A stretch of DNA of 19,762 bases from Pontiellaceae bacterium (GTDB lineage: Bacteria; Verrucomicrobiota; Kiritimatiellia; Kiritimatiellales; Tichowtungiaceae). The position numbers were made by a program, and so were the translations under genes. The stretch spans positions 1 through 19,762 of the forward strand of contig JAOZMR010000016.1 of NCBI GenBank assembly GCA_029934215.1, written 5' to 3'. Positions 13,230 through 19,762 of this stretch are shown piece by piece. Under the pieces are notes generated by a model, which saw nothing but the letters and a program-made list of their open reading frames with translations, was not told the origin of the DNA and searched no databases. Positions within the stretch are counted from its first letter, which is position 1, and each line of letters starts with the position of its first letter.

Positions 13230-14609
13230 ATGCTTCTATACCGCCATACAACAGGAATTCATTACACCGACGAAATCGTCGAGTGGGCGGTACTGCGTAA
13301 AACCCGTGCCGAAACCGAAACGCTGCTCGAGGGAGCCGTGCCGATCCCGTCCGGTTTCTTCGAGCAAGATGAAGCTCCGATCTTTCCTTCCGAGGTTCTT
13401 ACGGATATCCGAAAGAATTTCCGAGGAATCGTTACGGTTGCTCTGCCATCTTCCAAGCTGCTCATGCGCGTTCTGGAGCTTCCATCGTCCGACCCCGAAG
13501 AACTCGACGGGATGGTTGAGCTTCAGATGGATCAAATATCCCCGTTCCCTGCCGACCAGCTCACTCTCTCGTACGAACTTCTCAACGAAACCGAGAACCA
13601 CTCCCGCGTCCTCGCAGTCGCCGCGCCGCGAAACTCAGTCGACGAATTGGGCGAGCTTTTTAAAAGTAAAAACGTTTATATCCGAAGCCTAGACGCCGAG
13701 ATTCTGGCGTGGTGGAGCTTGCTGTCGGCGAACGGGAAAGTTCCTACCGAAGGTCGGATTATTCTCGTTCTCGAAGAGCACACAGAGTTTTCCATGATCG
13801 TCGTCGACGACGGTATACCCGTTTGTTTCCGATCCTTGGAACTTTTTCACGACTTCTCAGACGAATCCGTTCTGCACGAAATCGTCGAGGAGATGAAATA
13901 TACCCTCCTCTCGCTCGAAACCGAATATGGTCATCGCGCTGAATGCGCCATTGAATTCTGGAGCGAGACAGAGATCCCGCAACCCCTTCTAACCCTGTTG
14001 GGTAAAGAGTGCGCAGGAAACATCAACGTTCACGACCTTGGCACCCTGCCGTCCATGGCAGGCGGTCTTGCACTACGTTCCGCCGAGCGCGAGGTTCACC
14101 ACGTAGAATTGGTTCCACGCGAATGGATTGAGTTGCAGCGCAAAAAACGCTTCATGCAGGTCGCGACCATCGCCTCCATCGCCGTGCTCAGCATCTGGCT
14201 TGGCATCATCAGCGTCACCGTCGCAATCTTTGCCTTCCAAAAAGCATCGTTCAACAAACTCAAAGCAGAAGCCGCACAATACAGCGAACCCGCACGCGCA
14301 GCGCAAGCCGCACGCGAAGAAATGGTCTCGCTCGAAAAATATTCCGACCGCTCACGTTCCGCCCTCGAATGCCTTCGCGGAATCACTCAGACCCTACCCA
14401 ATTTCGTAAAAATCACCTCATTCACATACACCAAAAGAAAAGCCATCCGCTTGAGCGGAACCGGCGACAGCTCGGACCTCATCTACGACTACTTCCAAAA
14501 GCTCGGCGAGCTCGACCTCTTCGAAGGCGTAGAAAACACAAAAATCAACAACAACACACGCTTCTCCATCACCGTCAATCTTCCGAAACCTGAAACGGAG
14601 GATTTATAA
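13230..14609 (+). CDS. gspL: Type II secretion inner-membrane protein GspL (PilM-like plus PilN-like)
   Basis: GspL links the cytoplasmic ATPase to the inner-membrane complex. Residues about 1-290 form an actin/PilM-like cytoplasmic domain (VTVALPSSKLLMRVLELP, MVELQMDQISPFP, an HxVELVPREW joint). One membrane helix lies at about 309-337 (IASIAVLSIWLGIISVTVAI). A periplasmic PilN-like region follows (ALECLRGITQTLPNFVKI, RLSGTG, FSITVNLP). 459 aa is at the long end for GspL. The stop (TAA, 14607-14609) shares one base with the gspM start. A palindrome with one mismatch lies in the first domain (13827-13841, read as FRSLE). Confidence 0.85.
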   Translation: MLLYRHTTGIHYTDEIVEWAVLRKTRAETETLLEGAVPIPSGFFEQDEAPIFPSEVLTDIRKNFRGIVTVALPSSKLLMRVLELPSSDPEELDGMVELQMDQISPFPADQLTLSYELLNETENHSRVLAVAAPRNSVDELGELFKSKNVYIRSLDAEILAWWSLLSANGKVPTEGRIILVLEEHTEFSMIVVDDGIPVCFRSLELFHDFSDESVLHEIVEEMKYTLLSLETEYGHRAECAIEFWSETEIPQPLLTLLGKECAGNINVHDLGTLPSMAGGLALRSAEREVHHVELVPREWIELQRKKRFMQVATIASIAVLSIWLGIISVTVAIFAFQKASFNKLKAEAAQYSEPARAAQAAREEMVSLEKYSDRSRSALECLRGITQTLPNFVKITSFTYTKRKAIRLSGTGDSSDLIYDYFQKLGELDLFEGVENTKINNNTRFSITVNLPKPETEDL

Positions 14610-15145
14610 TGAAAATGTCGAACCGAGAAATCATCATTGGAATGGCCACCCTTGCCGTCGTTCTCTTCGGCTTCACCTACTGGATGGGCGGCTCAAAAAT
14701 TGCGGAACAAAAAGAGATGGCAGAAGAGCAAATTCGTCTTCGCCGCCAGATCAAACTACACCAACGGATTCTTGAAGAAAAAGAGACCTGGATTGGACGG
14801 CTCGACTCCCTGCAAGCCGAGCTCCCCGTCTACGACCGGCGAATCCCCATCTCAGTCCTCCTCTCGAAAGAGATCAAAGGAATGGCGGATAACCATGGGC
14901 TCGACCTCACACGCACGCAACCCGGCGTTGAAAAGCAGGTTGGAACACTCTACGAAATCAACGTATCCTGCGAATGGATAGGAAGCTTAGAAGCGCTGAC
15001 CCACTTTCTCTACGCGCTCCACTCGAAAGGCATTCGCTTTGACGTATGGCAAATCAACATCAAGCCCGTAGCCAAACAAGAAGGGATGCTAAAAGGCTCC
15101 ATGAGCATCGACTGCGCCTATCGGAGAGAAAAAGAAAATGAATAA
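14609..15145 (+). CDS. gspM: Type II secretion protein GspM (PilO-like)
   Basis: A bitopic inner-membrane protein that pairs with GspL. A single N-terminal membrane segment (IIIGMATLAVVLFGFTYWMGG) is followed by a coiled-coil (about 25-70, EQKEMAEEQIRLRRQIKLHQ and on) and a PilO-like ferredoxin fold (VLLSKEIKGMADNHGLDLTR, LEALTHFLYALHSKGIRFDV). GGAGG at 14597-14601 supports the ATG at 14609, which overlaps the gspL stop by one base (TAATG). 178 aa is typical. Its last codons overlap the start of the next small gene by 8 bp and fall in a direct repeat. Confidence 0.82.
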   Translation: MKMSNREIIIGMATLAVVLFGFTYWMGGSKIAEQKEMAEEQIRLRRQIKLHQRILEEKETWIGRLDSLQAELPVYDRRIPISVLLSKEIKGMADNHGLDLTRTQPGVEKQVGTLYEINVSCEWIGSLEALTHFLYALHSKGIRFDVWQINIKPVAKQEGMLKGSMSIDCAYRREKENE

Positions 15146-15359
15146 CCAATCAACAGCCATTCGCGTCCCATTAGCAGCTCAACTCTTCGAACAAGGCACC
15201 GCAACCCTCGCTCAAGCAGCAAAAAAAGCCTCTCTTTCTATAGCAGAATTTTTGGAGGTATTGCAAAATTTCGACATAGATGCCGTATGCCACGCCCCAA
15301 ATGAAATGGATGATGATTTGAAAGCGATGGCGTGGATTCGCGCAGGAGAAAAAGAATAA
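15138..15359 (+). CDS. Small UPF0175-like protein (possible antitoxin-type DNA-binding protein)
   Basis: A 73-residue protein: PLAAQLFEQGTATLAQAAKK then ASLSIAEFLEVLQNF and an acidic end (EMDDDLKAMAWIRAGEKE). The pattern L-(F/Y)-x-x-G-x-x-x-x-x-x-A-A-x-x-A-x-(L/M)-S-x-x-E-F-x-x-x-L is that of UPF0175/COG2886 proteins, which have a helix-turn-helix and are often antitoxins. No toxin partner is adjacent. It sits between gspM and gspD, starts inside the gspM stop region (8-bp overlap) and is bracketed by a 23-bp direct repeat, so it seems to have been added to the operon. The family call is by pattern only. Confidence 0.55.
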   Translation: MNNQSTAIRVPLAAQLFEQGTATLAQAAKKASLSIAEFLEVLQNFDIDAVCHAPNEMDDDLKAMAWIRAGEKE

Positions 15360-15376
15360 CCAATCAACAGTCATTC
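15140..15376. repeat. 23-bp direct repeat bracketing the small gene
   Basis: Copies at 15140-15162 and 15354-15376, sharing GAATAACCAATCAACAG and ending NCATTC, differ at one base. Each is preceded by the same GAGAAAAAGAA-like stretch. The first copy covers the gspM stop, the second the small gene's stop and the region before gspD. Confidence 0.85.
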
Positions 15377-15440
15377 CTTGCATAGGCGCAGAGGGAGACT
15401 TCTTATTGTGTTGAATATTGAAAAACCGGAAACAAACACC

Positions 15441-17663
15441 ATGAAAAACAAACTACTTTTTACCATTCTCTGCCTCGCCATCTCTTCGGCACTCCATGCG
15501 GAACAACTCTTCACGCAAAGTTTCGTGGACACACCGCTCGAGATGCTCGTCGGAACCTATAACGAATGGACAGGACGCACCCTCATCATCCAAGCCGACC
15601 TAAAAAAGAAGATAAACCTAAAATACAGCAAACTCACCAAAGACGAAGCGATGCAAGCCATCGAGACCATCCTCTCCATGAACGGTGTAACCATGATCCC
15701 TATGGGCGAGAAATTCCTAAAAGTCGTCAACATCGCCACCGCCCGCCAAGAAGGCATGACCATTCACCCCTTCGACCCCGAAAAAACCTACACCGCCGCC
15801 GACCAGCTCATGACCCAAGTCATCCCCCTGCGCTACGTCGTCTACGCCGACGTCCAAGAAATCGTCCAGCAACTCATCCACGGCTACGGGAAAGTCATCA
15901 AACTCGACCGCGTTAACAGCATCCTCGTCACCGACACCTCCGCCAACATTGGACGCATCGTCGAAGTCATCGCCATGGTTGACCAACCGCTCGAAAAAAT
16001 TGAACCCCGCATCTACCAGCTTAAACACGCGCAAGCCGGAAGCATTGCGGGAAAACTCAAAGAACTCGTCGAAGCCGCTAAAACCGAAAAAAGCTCTAAA
16101 ACCGTCATTGCCGCGCCACGAGCTGTACCCGGCGTCATTCGCGCACCAAGAACCGTCACCACCACATCCGGCGGCGACTCCTTCGCCGACGAAACACAAA
16201 TGATCCAAGGCGAAGTCAAATTCGTCTCCGACGAACGAACCAACATCCTCATCATCTTCTCAAAAGCCGCAAACTTCACCTTCTTCGACAGCATCATCAA
16301 AGTCCTCGACGTTCCCGTCGACCCCGCAGTCATCACCGAAGTCGTCAACCTCGAATACGCAAAAGCCTCCGAAATCTCAGGCATCCTCAACGAATTTGTC
16401 GGAGCCGCCAAAGAAACCGAAAAGACAAAAGGAGCCGTTGGTAGAATTGTCGACGGAAACAAAAGCATCAACGACATCATCAAGGCACGCACAAAACCCG
16501 CACAAATCAGCGAAGCCTCTGAAAACGCGATGGGGCGCCTATCAGCCGACACGAAAATCATCTCCGACGAACGCTCCAACTCTCTCCTCCTCATGGGTCG
16601 CAAAACCGACATCGAAGCCCTAAAAGCCGTCATCGCCGACCTCGATGTCATGCTCGAACAGGTCATGATCGAAGCCGTCATCCTTTCCGTCGGTTTGAAT
16701 GACTCCCTCCAAACTGGGGTTCAGTGGGTTTATGATACACAAAAAGGTATTAATACGAGTTCGACAAGCTCCACATCCAGTACGAACAGTGGAGTTACAA
16801 ACATTACAACCACAACAATAATAGATAACATCGGTGCGGCGTCCAGACATCTGACAGGTTTCGATGCTTCTGGTCTCGCAAGCAATCTAGCTAGTGGCGC
16901 ATTGAGCTACTACGGCACATTTCCTTCCTTAAACGTAACCGCAATTCTAAGCGCGGCGAAAAGCGACGGCGATGCACGGATACTTTCCACGCCAGTGGTG
17001 ATGACCACCGACAACACCGAAGCCTCCATCACTGTCGGTGAAGAACGTCCCGTCGTCACATCCTCCGTCAACAGCGACAGCACAACTGCAGCCCGCGCCA
17101 CGTATGAATATCGAACCATCGGACTCACCCTCACCGTTACGCCCAACATCAACCCTGAAGGGTTCGTCGTCATGGAAATCAGCCAGACGGCAGACGACAT
17201 TTTAGACAACACAAAAATTGACGGCAATGACGTACCAATCATCTCCAAACGGGAAATCAGCGCCACCGTCGCAGTTCAAGACCGCTCCACAATCGTACTC
17301 GGCGGACTGGTTCGGAAATCAAAATCTCAAAGCGCCACAAAGATTCCAATCCTTGGAGACATCCCGCTCCTCGGCTGGTTCTTTAGCTCGCACAACAACT
17401 CTGAAGCCCGCAGCGAACTCGTCGTCCTTCTCACCCCCTACGTGCTAGACACGCCCGAAGCGGCGGAAGAAAAGAGCCGTCAAATCTACGAAGCCTCCGA
17501 TTCAAAAAACACGGAATGGCCGCGCGACTGGTCGCAAAGCCCGCTCGCCAACGACGAAGAGTCTGATGAGGACGAGGAGTCAGACAAACCTAAAGGGTTC
17601 TTCAAGAGAATCTTCGGCTCCAACGACAACCCAGAAGAAGACGCCCTGCCCCTGGAAAACTAA
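15441..17663 (+). CDS. gspD: Type II secretion outer-membrane secretin GspD
   Basis: GspD forms the multimeric outer-membrane channel. I chose ATG 15441 since it opens a Sec signal peptide (MKNKLLFTILCLAISSALHA, cleavage before EQ); the frame extends to 15378 but the extra 21 residues are not signal-like. N0 (about 22-95), then repeated N1-N3 domains with PLRYVVYADVQEIVQQLI, YQLKHAQAGSIAGKLKELVE and VNLEYAKASEISGILNEFV precede the secretin domain (from about 410), which ends IVLGGLVRKSKS, KIPILGDIPLLGWFF and LVVLLTPYV. A Ser/Thr-rich segment (about residues 433-455) interrupts the secretin domain. The tail is acidic (EESDEDEESDKPKG). 740 aa is normal. It is the last T2SS gene here. Confidence 0.95.
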   Translation: MKNKLLFTILCLAISSALHAEQLFTQSFVDTPLEMLVGTYNEWTGRTLIIQADLKKKINLKYSKLTKDEAMQAIETILSMNGVTMIPMGEKFLKVVNIATARQEGMTIHPFDPEKTYTAADQLMTQVIPLRYVVYADVQEIVQQLIHGYGKVIKLDRVNSILVTDTSANIGRIVEVIAMVDQPLEKIEPRIYQLKHAQAGSIAGKLKELVEAAKTEKSSKTVIAAPRAVPGVIRAPRTVTTTSGGDSFADETQMIQGEVKFVSDERTNILIIFSKAANFTFFDSIIKVLDVPVDPAVITEVVNLEYAKASEISGILNEFVGAAKETEKTKGAVGRIVDGNKSINDIIKARTKPAQISEASENAMGRLSADTKIISDERSNSLLLMGRKTDIEALKAVIADLDVMLEQVMIEAVILSVGLNDSLQTGVQWVYDTQKGINTSSTSSTSSTNSGVTNITTTTIIDNIGAASRHLTGFDASGLASNLASGALSYYGTFPSLNVTAILSAAKSDGDARILSTPVVMTTDNTEASITVGEERPVVTSSVNSDSTTAARATYEYRTIGLTLTVTPNINPEGFVVMEISQTADDILDNTKIDGNDVPIISKREISATVAVQDRSTIVLGGLVRKSKSQSATKIPILGDIPLLGWFFSSHNNSEARSELVVLLTPYVLDTPEAAEEKSRQIYEASDSKNTEWPRDWSQSPLANDEESDEDEESDKPKGFFKRIFGSNDNPEEDALPLEN

Positions 17664-17710
17664 AACACCCAACGTCTGCGAACAGAAACACTCGCGCTGG
17701 GCTGCTTGAT

Positions 17711-18439
17711 TTATTGAGAGCCCGTCGCGCGAGGAAACAGGGAATCCAACACAGTAAACAGCCGGTCATCATCTGTGAAATCCTCAAAAACAAAATCGGC
17801 TCCCGCTTTTTCCAAGGTCTGGAAATCGTAGCCGCCAGTGGCGACAGCGATGGAGGTCATCCCATTTGCCTTTGCGGCATGGATATCGCTGGGCGTATCA
17901 CCGATCAGCACAGCACGTTTCGGCTTTCCGGCGCGTTCCCAGGCATGACGGGCAATCTCCACACGATCTTCATGGTCGCAGCCACAGCCGAATCCGCGCT
18001 CGTCGAAATATTCTGAAAGCCCTGCGTGTTTCAACTTGAGCTTCGCGGTCGCTTTGATGTTGCCTGTCACGATGCCAAGCTTCCATCCAGATGATACGGG
18101 AGTCCTATACTCATTCCGAACATTGGAAAGCATAGGGAGGATTCTTCCAATGTTTGGAAAAATCTCGATCCGATTTTTCTTCATTTGCGCATCAAGAGCG
18201 GGCGCAAGGCAGTCAAAAAAAGCACGCTCCATTTCCGGCGTAGAGATTTCGCCGCGCTCGATGCAGATTTTACGAAACACGTCCAAATCAGTCGCTCCAT
18301 GAAAATTAATGTGCTCAACGTTTTGCATCCACCCGAGAGCTTCATCAAACGCCAGACGGAACGCCTCGCGCCCAGAACCGCGTGCATAAAGCAACGTGCC
18401 GTCGATATCAAAAAAGATCCACTTATTGTTTGTATTCAT
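17711..18439 (-). CDS. HAD-superfamily hydrolase (phosphoglycolate phosphatase-like)
   Basis: A cytoplasmic phosphohydrolase of the HAD fold. Motif I is FFDIDGTLL with nucleophile D11 and D13, motif II is LGIVTGN (T125), motif III is a Lys in KLKLKHAG (133-140), motif IV is LIGDTPSDIHAAK (D181, D185). The helical cap between motifs I and II (about 20-100) fits the Gph/YjjG type, so phosphoglycolate or a nucleotide is a possible substrate, but this cannot be read from sequence. 242 aa is normal. The gene converges with gspD from the opposite strand and contains three palindrome copies (17810 as FQTLE, 18114 and 18145). No operon partner is seen. Confidence 0.87.
   Translation of the reverse strand: MNTNNKWIFFDIDGTLLYARGSGREAFRLAFDEALGWMQNVEHINFHGATDLDVFRKICIERGEISTPEMERAFFDCLAPALDAQMKKNRIEIFPNIGRILPMLSNVRNEYRTPVSSGWKLGIVTGNIKATAKLKLKHAGLSEYFDERGFGCGCDHEDRVEIARHAWERAGKPKRAVLIGDTPSDIHAAKANGMTSIAVATGGYDFQTLEKAGADFVFEDFTDDDRLFTVLDSLFPRATGSQ
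17810..18159. repeat. Three palindrome copies in the HAD phosphatase gene
   Basis: 17810-17824 (one mismatch, read as FQTLE), 18114-18128 (one mismatch, read as LSNVRN) and 18145-18159 (perfect, read as FPNIGR). They lie outside the catalytic motifs. Confidence 0.85.
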
Positions 18440-18602
18440 TGAATTCCATCCTATCTCGGAACGATCCTAGGATTCTTTCCCCGTGCAAGACAAACGCCAA
18501 AATCAATATTTTGCATCAGGGCTGGATCTCGTTCAGTTTTTTGTGTCTTTGATCGATCCTTTATGGCACATTCATCCGCGTATTCTTTTGCGGAGGTTCA
18601 AG
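18440..18602. promoter_or_regulatory. Divergent region between the HAD gene and the Fic gene
   Basis: 163 bp that should hold promoters in both directions. A 10-bp perfect palindrome ATCCTAGGAT lies at 18464-18473. GGAGG at 18592-18596, six bases before the ATG at 18603, is the RBS that decides the Fic start. No clear -35/-10 pair was found. Confidence 0.4.
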
Positions 18603-19355
18603 ATGTATTTCAATGCGATAAAAAACAACTCCCTATCGAGCTGCTTAAAAAATGGGGTCCGCGATCTTTGGACACATAGTTCGACGGCGATTGAAGGAAA
18701 CACACTTTCTTTGAAAGAAACCTCCTTTATCCTGAACGAAGGGTTAACCGTTTCTGGTAAAACGCTTCGAGAGCACAGCGAGGTGATCGGACACGCCCAC
18801 GCGATTGAATGTTTATACGACCTAATCACAACGGATACGCCAGTGACGGAACGTGAGATCTGCGATCTACACAAAGCCATCATGCTCAATCCTCCCATGG
18901 ACTCTCTCGCGCCGATTGGACGTTGGAAAGTGGAATCGAACTTTACACAGCAAATCAACGAACACGGGAAAATCGTCTACAAAGAATACCCGAAACCAAA
19001 GGAGATCCCAGCTCTGATGAGCAAATGGGGTTCATTAATTCCATCCATACAGACGGACGAGCCAGTAATACAATACTCCAAACTGCACATCGCCATTGCC
19101 TCAATTCATCCTTTTGCCGACGGAAACGGACGCCTCGCCCGCCTTTTGGCGAATCTTCCCATCTTAAAATTGGAATTCGTACCCATCACCATATCGAACG
19201 AATCGCGCCGAGAATACATTTCCATCCTTCAAAACACAAAAATTGATAATGCGTTGAATATAACAAAAGGTCTGAACACATTTGTCGAATTTGCCAAAAA
19301 GGAGTGGGAAAGCAGCCGCAAGCTATACCAACAATCCGTCCAAAAATCTCACTAA
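18603..19355 (+). CDS. Fic-domain protein (probable AMP transferase) with N-terminal inhibitory motif
   Basis: Fic proteins transfer AMP (or another nucleotide group) from the nucleotide to target hydroxyls. The core motif HPFADGNGRLAR is intact (HxFx(D/E)GNGRxxR). Near the N-terminus SSTAIEGN matches the inhibitory (S/T)xxxE(G/N) motif whose Glu blocks the ATP site, so this would be a class II, self-inhibited Fic protein. I chose ATG 18603 because GGAGG lies six bases upstream; an upstream GTG at 18483 would add 40 residues without motif. The product is 250 aa. Its target cannot be read. No partner gene lies beside it, and the 400 bp downstream are gene-poor repeats. Confidence 0.88.
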   Translation: MYFNAIKNNSLSSCLKNGVRDLWTHSSTAIEGNTLSLKETSFILNEGLTVSGKTLREHSEVIGHAHAIECLYDLITTDTPVTEREICDLHKAIMLNPPMDSLAPIGRWKVESNFTQQINEHGKIVYKEYPKPKEIPALMSKWGSLIPSIQTDEPVIQYSKLHIAIASIHPFADGNGRLARLLANLPILKLEFVPITISNESRREYISILQNTKIDNALNITKGLNTFVEFAKKEWESSRKLYQQSVQKSH

Positions 19356-19528
19356 AACGGAAAAGCTTAACCGCGCTGAAAAAGGCACCCGTGTAGGAAA
19401 CCATTAAAACAGGTATCAGGAACAGGCGAGCTGGAAGCTCCCACCACTTCCAATTTCCAGCCGATGCCCATTCGTTGTGCAAACATCTCCCCATCCAAAT
19501 CTTTCGTGATCTCTGCGCTCTCTTATGG

Positions 19529-19762
19529 CTAAAATTCTTCCAACCCTTGGAAGTTTACTTTTCCAAAAATCGGCAATCGGAAATGTTTCCCACCTTCGAC
19601 ATTCGATATTCGATATTCATCCCCTCTCCCCTCGGCTGTTCCTCTGACTTCCTCTAGCGAAGCGGTTGTGAAAACCTGATCCAGCTTATTTCCAACCCTC
19701 GGAACCATTCTCCAGCCCTCATACAAAACGCTGATTTCTGGGTTTTGCCTCGCAACTTGAAT
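19529..19762 (-). CDS. Open frame entering from the right edge, uncertain
   Basis: On the minus strand a frame is open from the window edge for 77 codons (beginning IQVARQNPEISVLYEGWRMV). From about residue 30 on it merely translates repeats (heptamers, palindrome read as FQGLE). The first 20-30 residues could be the C-terminal part of a real gene lying to the right that has lost its own stop to repeat insertion, or chance. No family is recognised. Confidence 0.2.
   Translation of the reverse strand: MQVARQNPEISVLYEGWRMVPRVGNKLDQVFTTASLEEVRGTAEGRGDEYRISNVEGGKHFRLPIFGKVNFQGLEEF
19538..19704. repeat. Palindrome copies near the right end
   Basis: A perfect copy at 19538-19552 and one with one mismatch at 19690-19704, both in non-coding or uncertain sequence. 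Confidence 0.8.

Larger units (their letters stand above)
19356..19762. other. Repeat-rich stretch after the Fic gene
   Basis: No convincing gene on the plus strand. Observed: a short hairpin GAGCTGGAAGCTC (19428-19440); a reversed 9-bp-period tract ending in GGCTAAAATTC (19500-19537); a perfect palindrome (19538-19552); CGGCAAT/CGGAAAT heptamers (19568-19584); a short GATATTC array (19597-19618); the repeat that matches 331-357 in reverse (19649-19674); and a palindrome variant (19690-19704). Confidence 0.6.

Noticed and set aside
15378..15440. Earlier start of gspD
   Set aside because: The extra 21 residues precede a normal signal peptide and have no RBS.
15717..16681. Long minus-strand frames opposite gspD
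   Set aside because: They are shadows caused by the skewed codon usage of gspD; translations are low-complexity without motifs.
17344..17358. Near-copy of the palindrome in gspD
   Set aside because: It reads the conserved secretin motif KIPILGDIP, so the match may be due to protein constraint; not counted among the copies.
17664..17710. Terminator between convergent gspD and the HAD gene
   Set aside because: Only a weak CCCA/TGGG pairing and no T-tract could be seen.
2457..18159. The 15-bp palindrome as a transcription factor operator
   Set aside because: Most copies lie deep in coding regions of unrelated genes rather than at promoters, so a simple regulon is unlikely.
18483..18602. Earlier GTG start of the Fic gene
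   Set aside because: GGAGG is placed well before ATG 18603, and the extra residues carry no motif.

Overview
The window is chromosomal DNA from a diderm (Gram-negative-type) bacterium. A complete-looking type II secretion (T2SS) cluster, plus MurG, FolC, AccD and ComF, shows an envelope with an outer membrane. Mixed GC and a very high load of short dispersed repeats, even inside coding regions, suggest a member of the PVC superphylum, possibly near Kiritimatiellota/Lentisphaerota. That placement is inference from style and gene content; no rRNA or unambiguous marker is present.

Layout. 1-250: tail of an IS1595-family transposase and its probable end. 250-1014: no gene, only repeats. 1015-7203, all on the minus strand: a small secreted protein, a MATE exporter and comF, then a 145-bp gap, then accD-folC-murG, tightly packed (4-bp overlap, 6-bp gap). 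7284-17663, all on the plus strand: the T2SS cluster gspF-(antitoxin/toxin)-gspG-H-I-J-(DUF559)gspK-L-M-(small UPF0175-like gene)-gspD. 17711-18439 (minus): HAD phosphatase. 18603-19355 (plus): Fic protein. 19356-19762: repeats and an uncertain open frame entering from the right edge.

How it works together. GspD is the outer-membrane secretin, GspF the inner-membrane platform, GspL (a PilM+PilN-like fusion) and GspM (PilO-like) the inner-membrane assembly, and GspG-K the pseudopilins. The ATPase gspE, gspC and the prepilin peptidase are not in the window and must lie elsewhere if the system works. Three accessory insertions interrupt the cluster: a type II toxin-antitoxin pair, a DUF559 nuclease-like frame fused in frame to gspK, and a small antitoxin-like gene bracketed by direct repeats.

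The most unusual feature is the repeat landscape. (a) A 15-bp palindrome TTCCAANNNTTGGAA, about 19 exact or near copies, many read through as codons. (b) 7-bp tandem arrays (AATCGGN or its complement ATTNCCG) that encode the leader peptides of four consecutive pseudopilins. (c) A GC-rich REP-like module that flanks the DUF559 frame in inverted orientation and is triplicated inside the reading frame. (d) A 12-unit GATATTY array. (e) 9-bp-period repeats of the CACGAAAGA type. Several of these families occur in the same order in clusters near both window ends.
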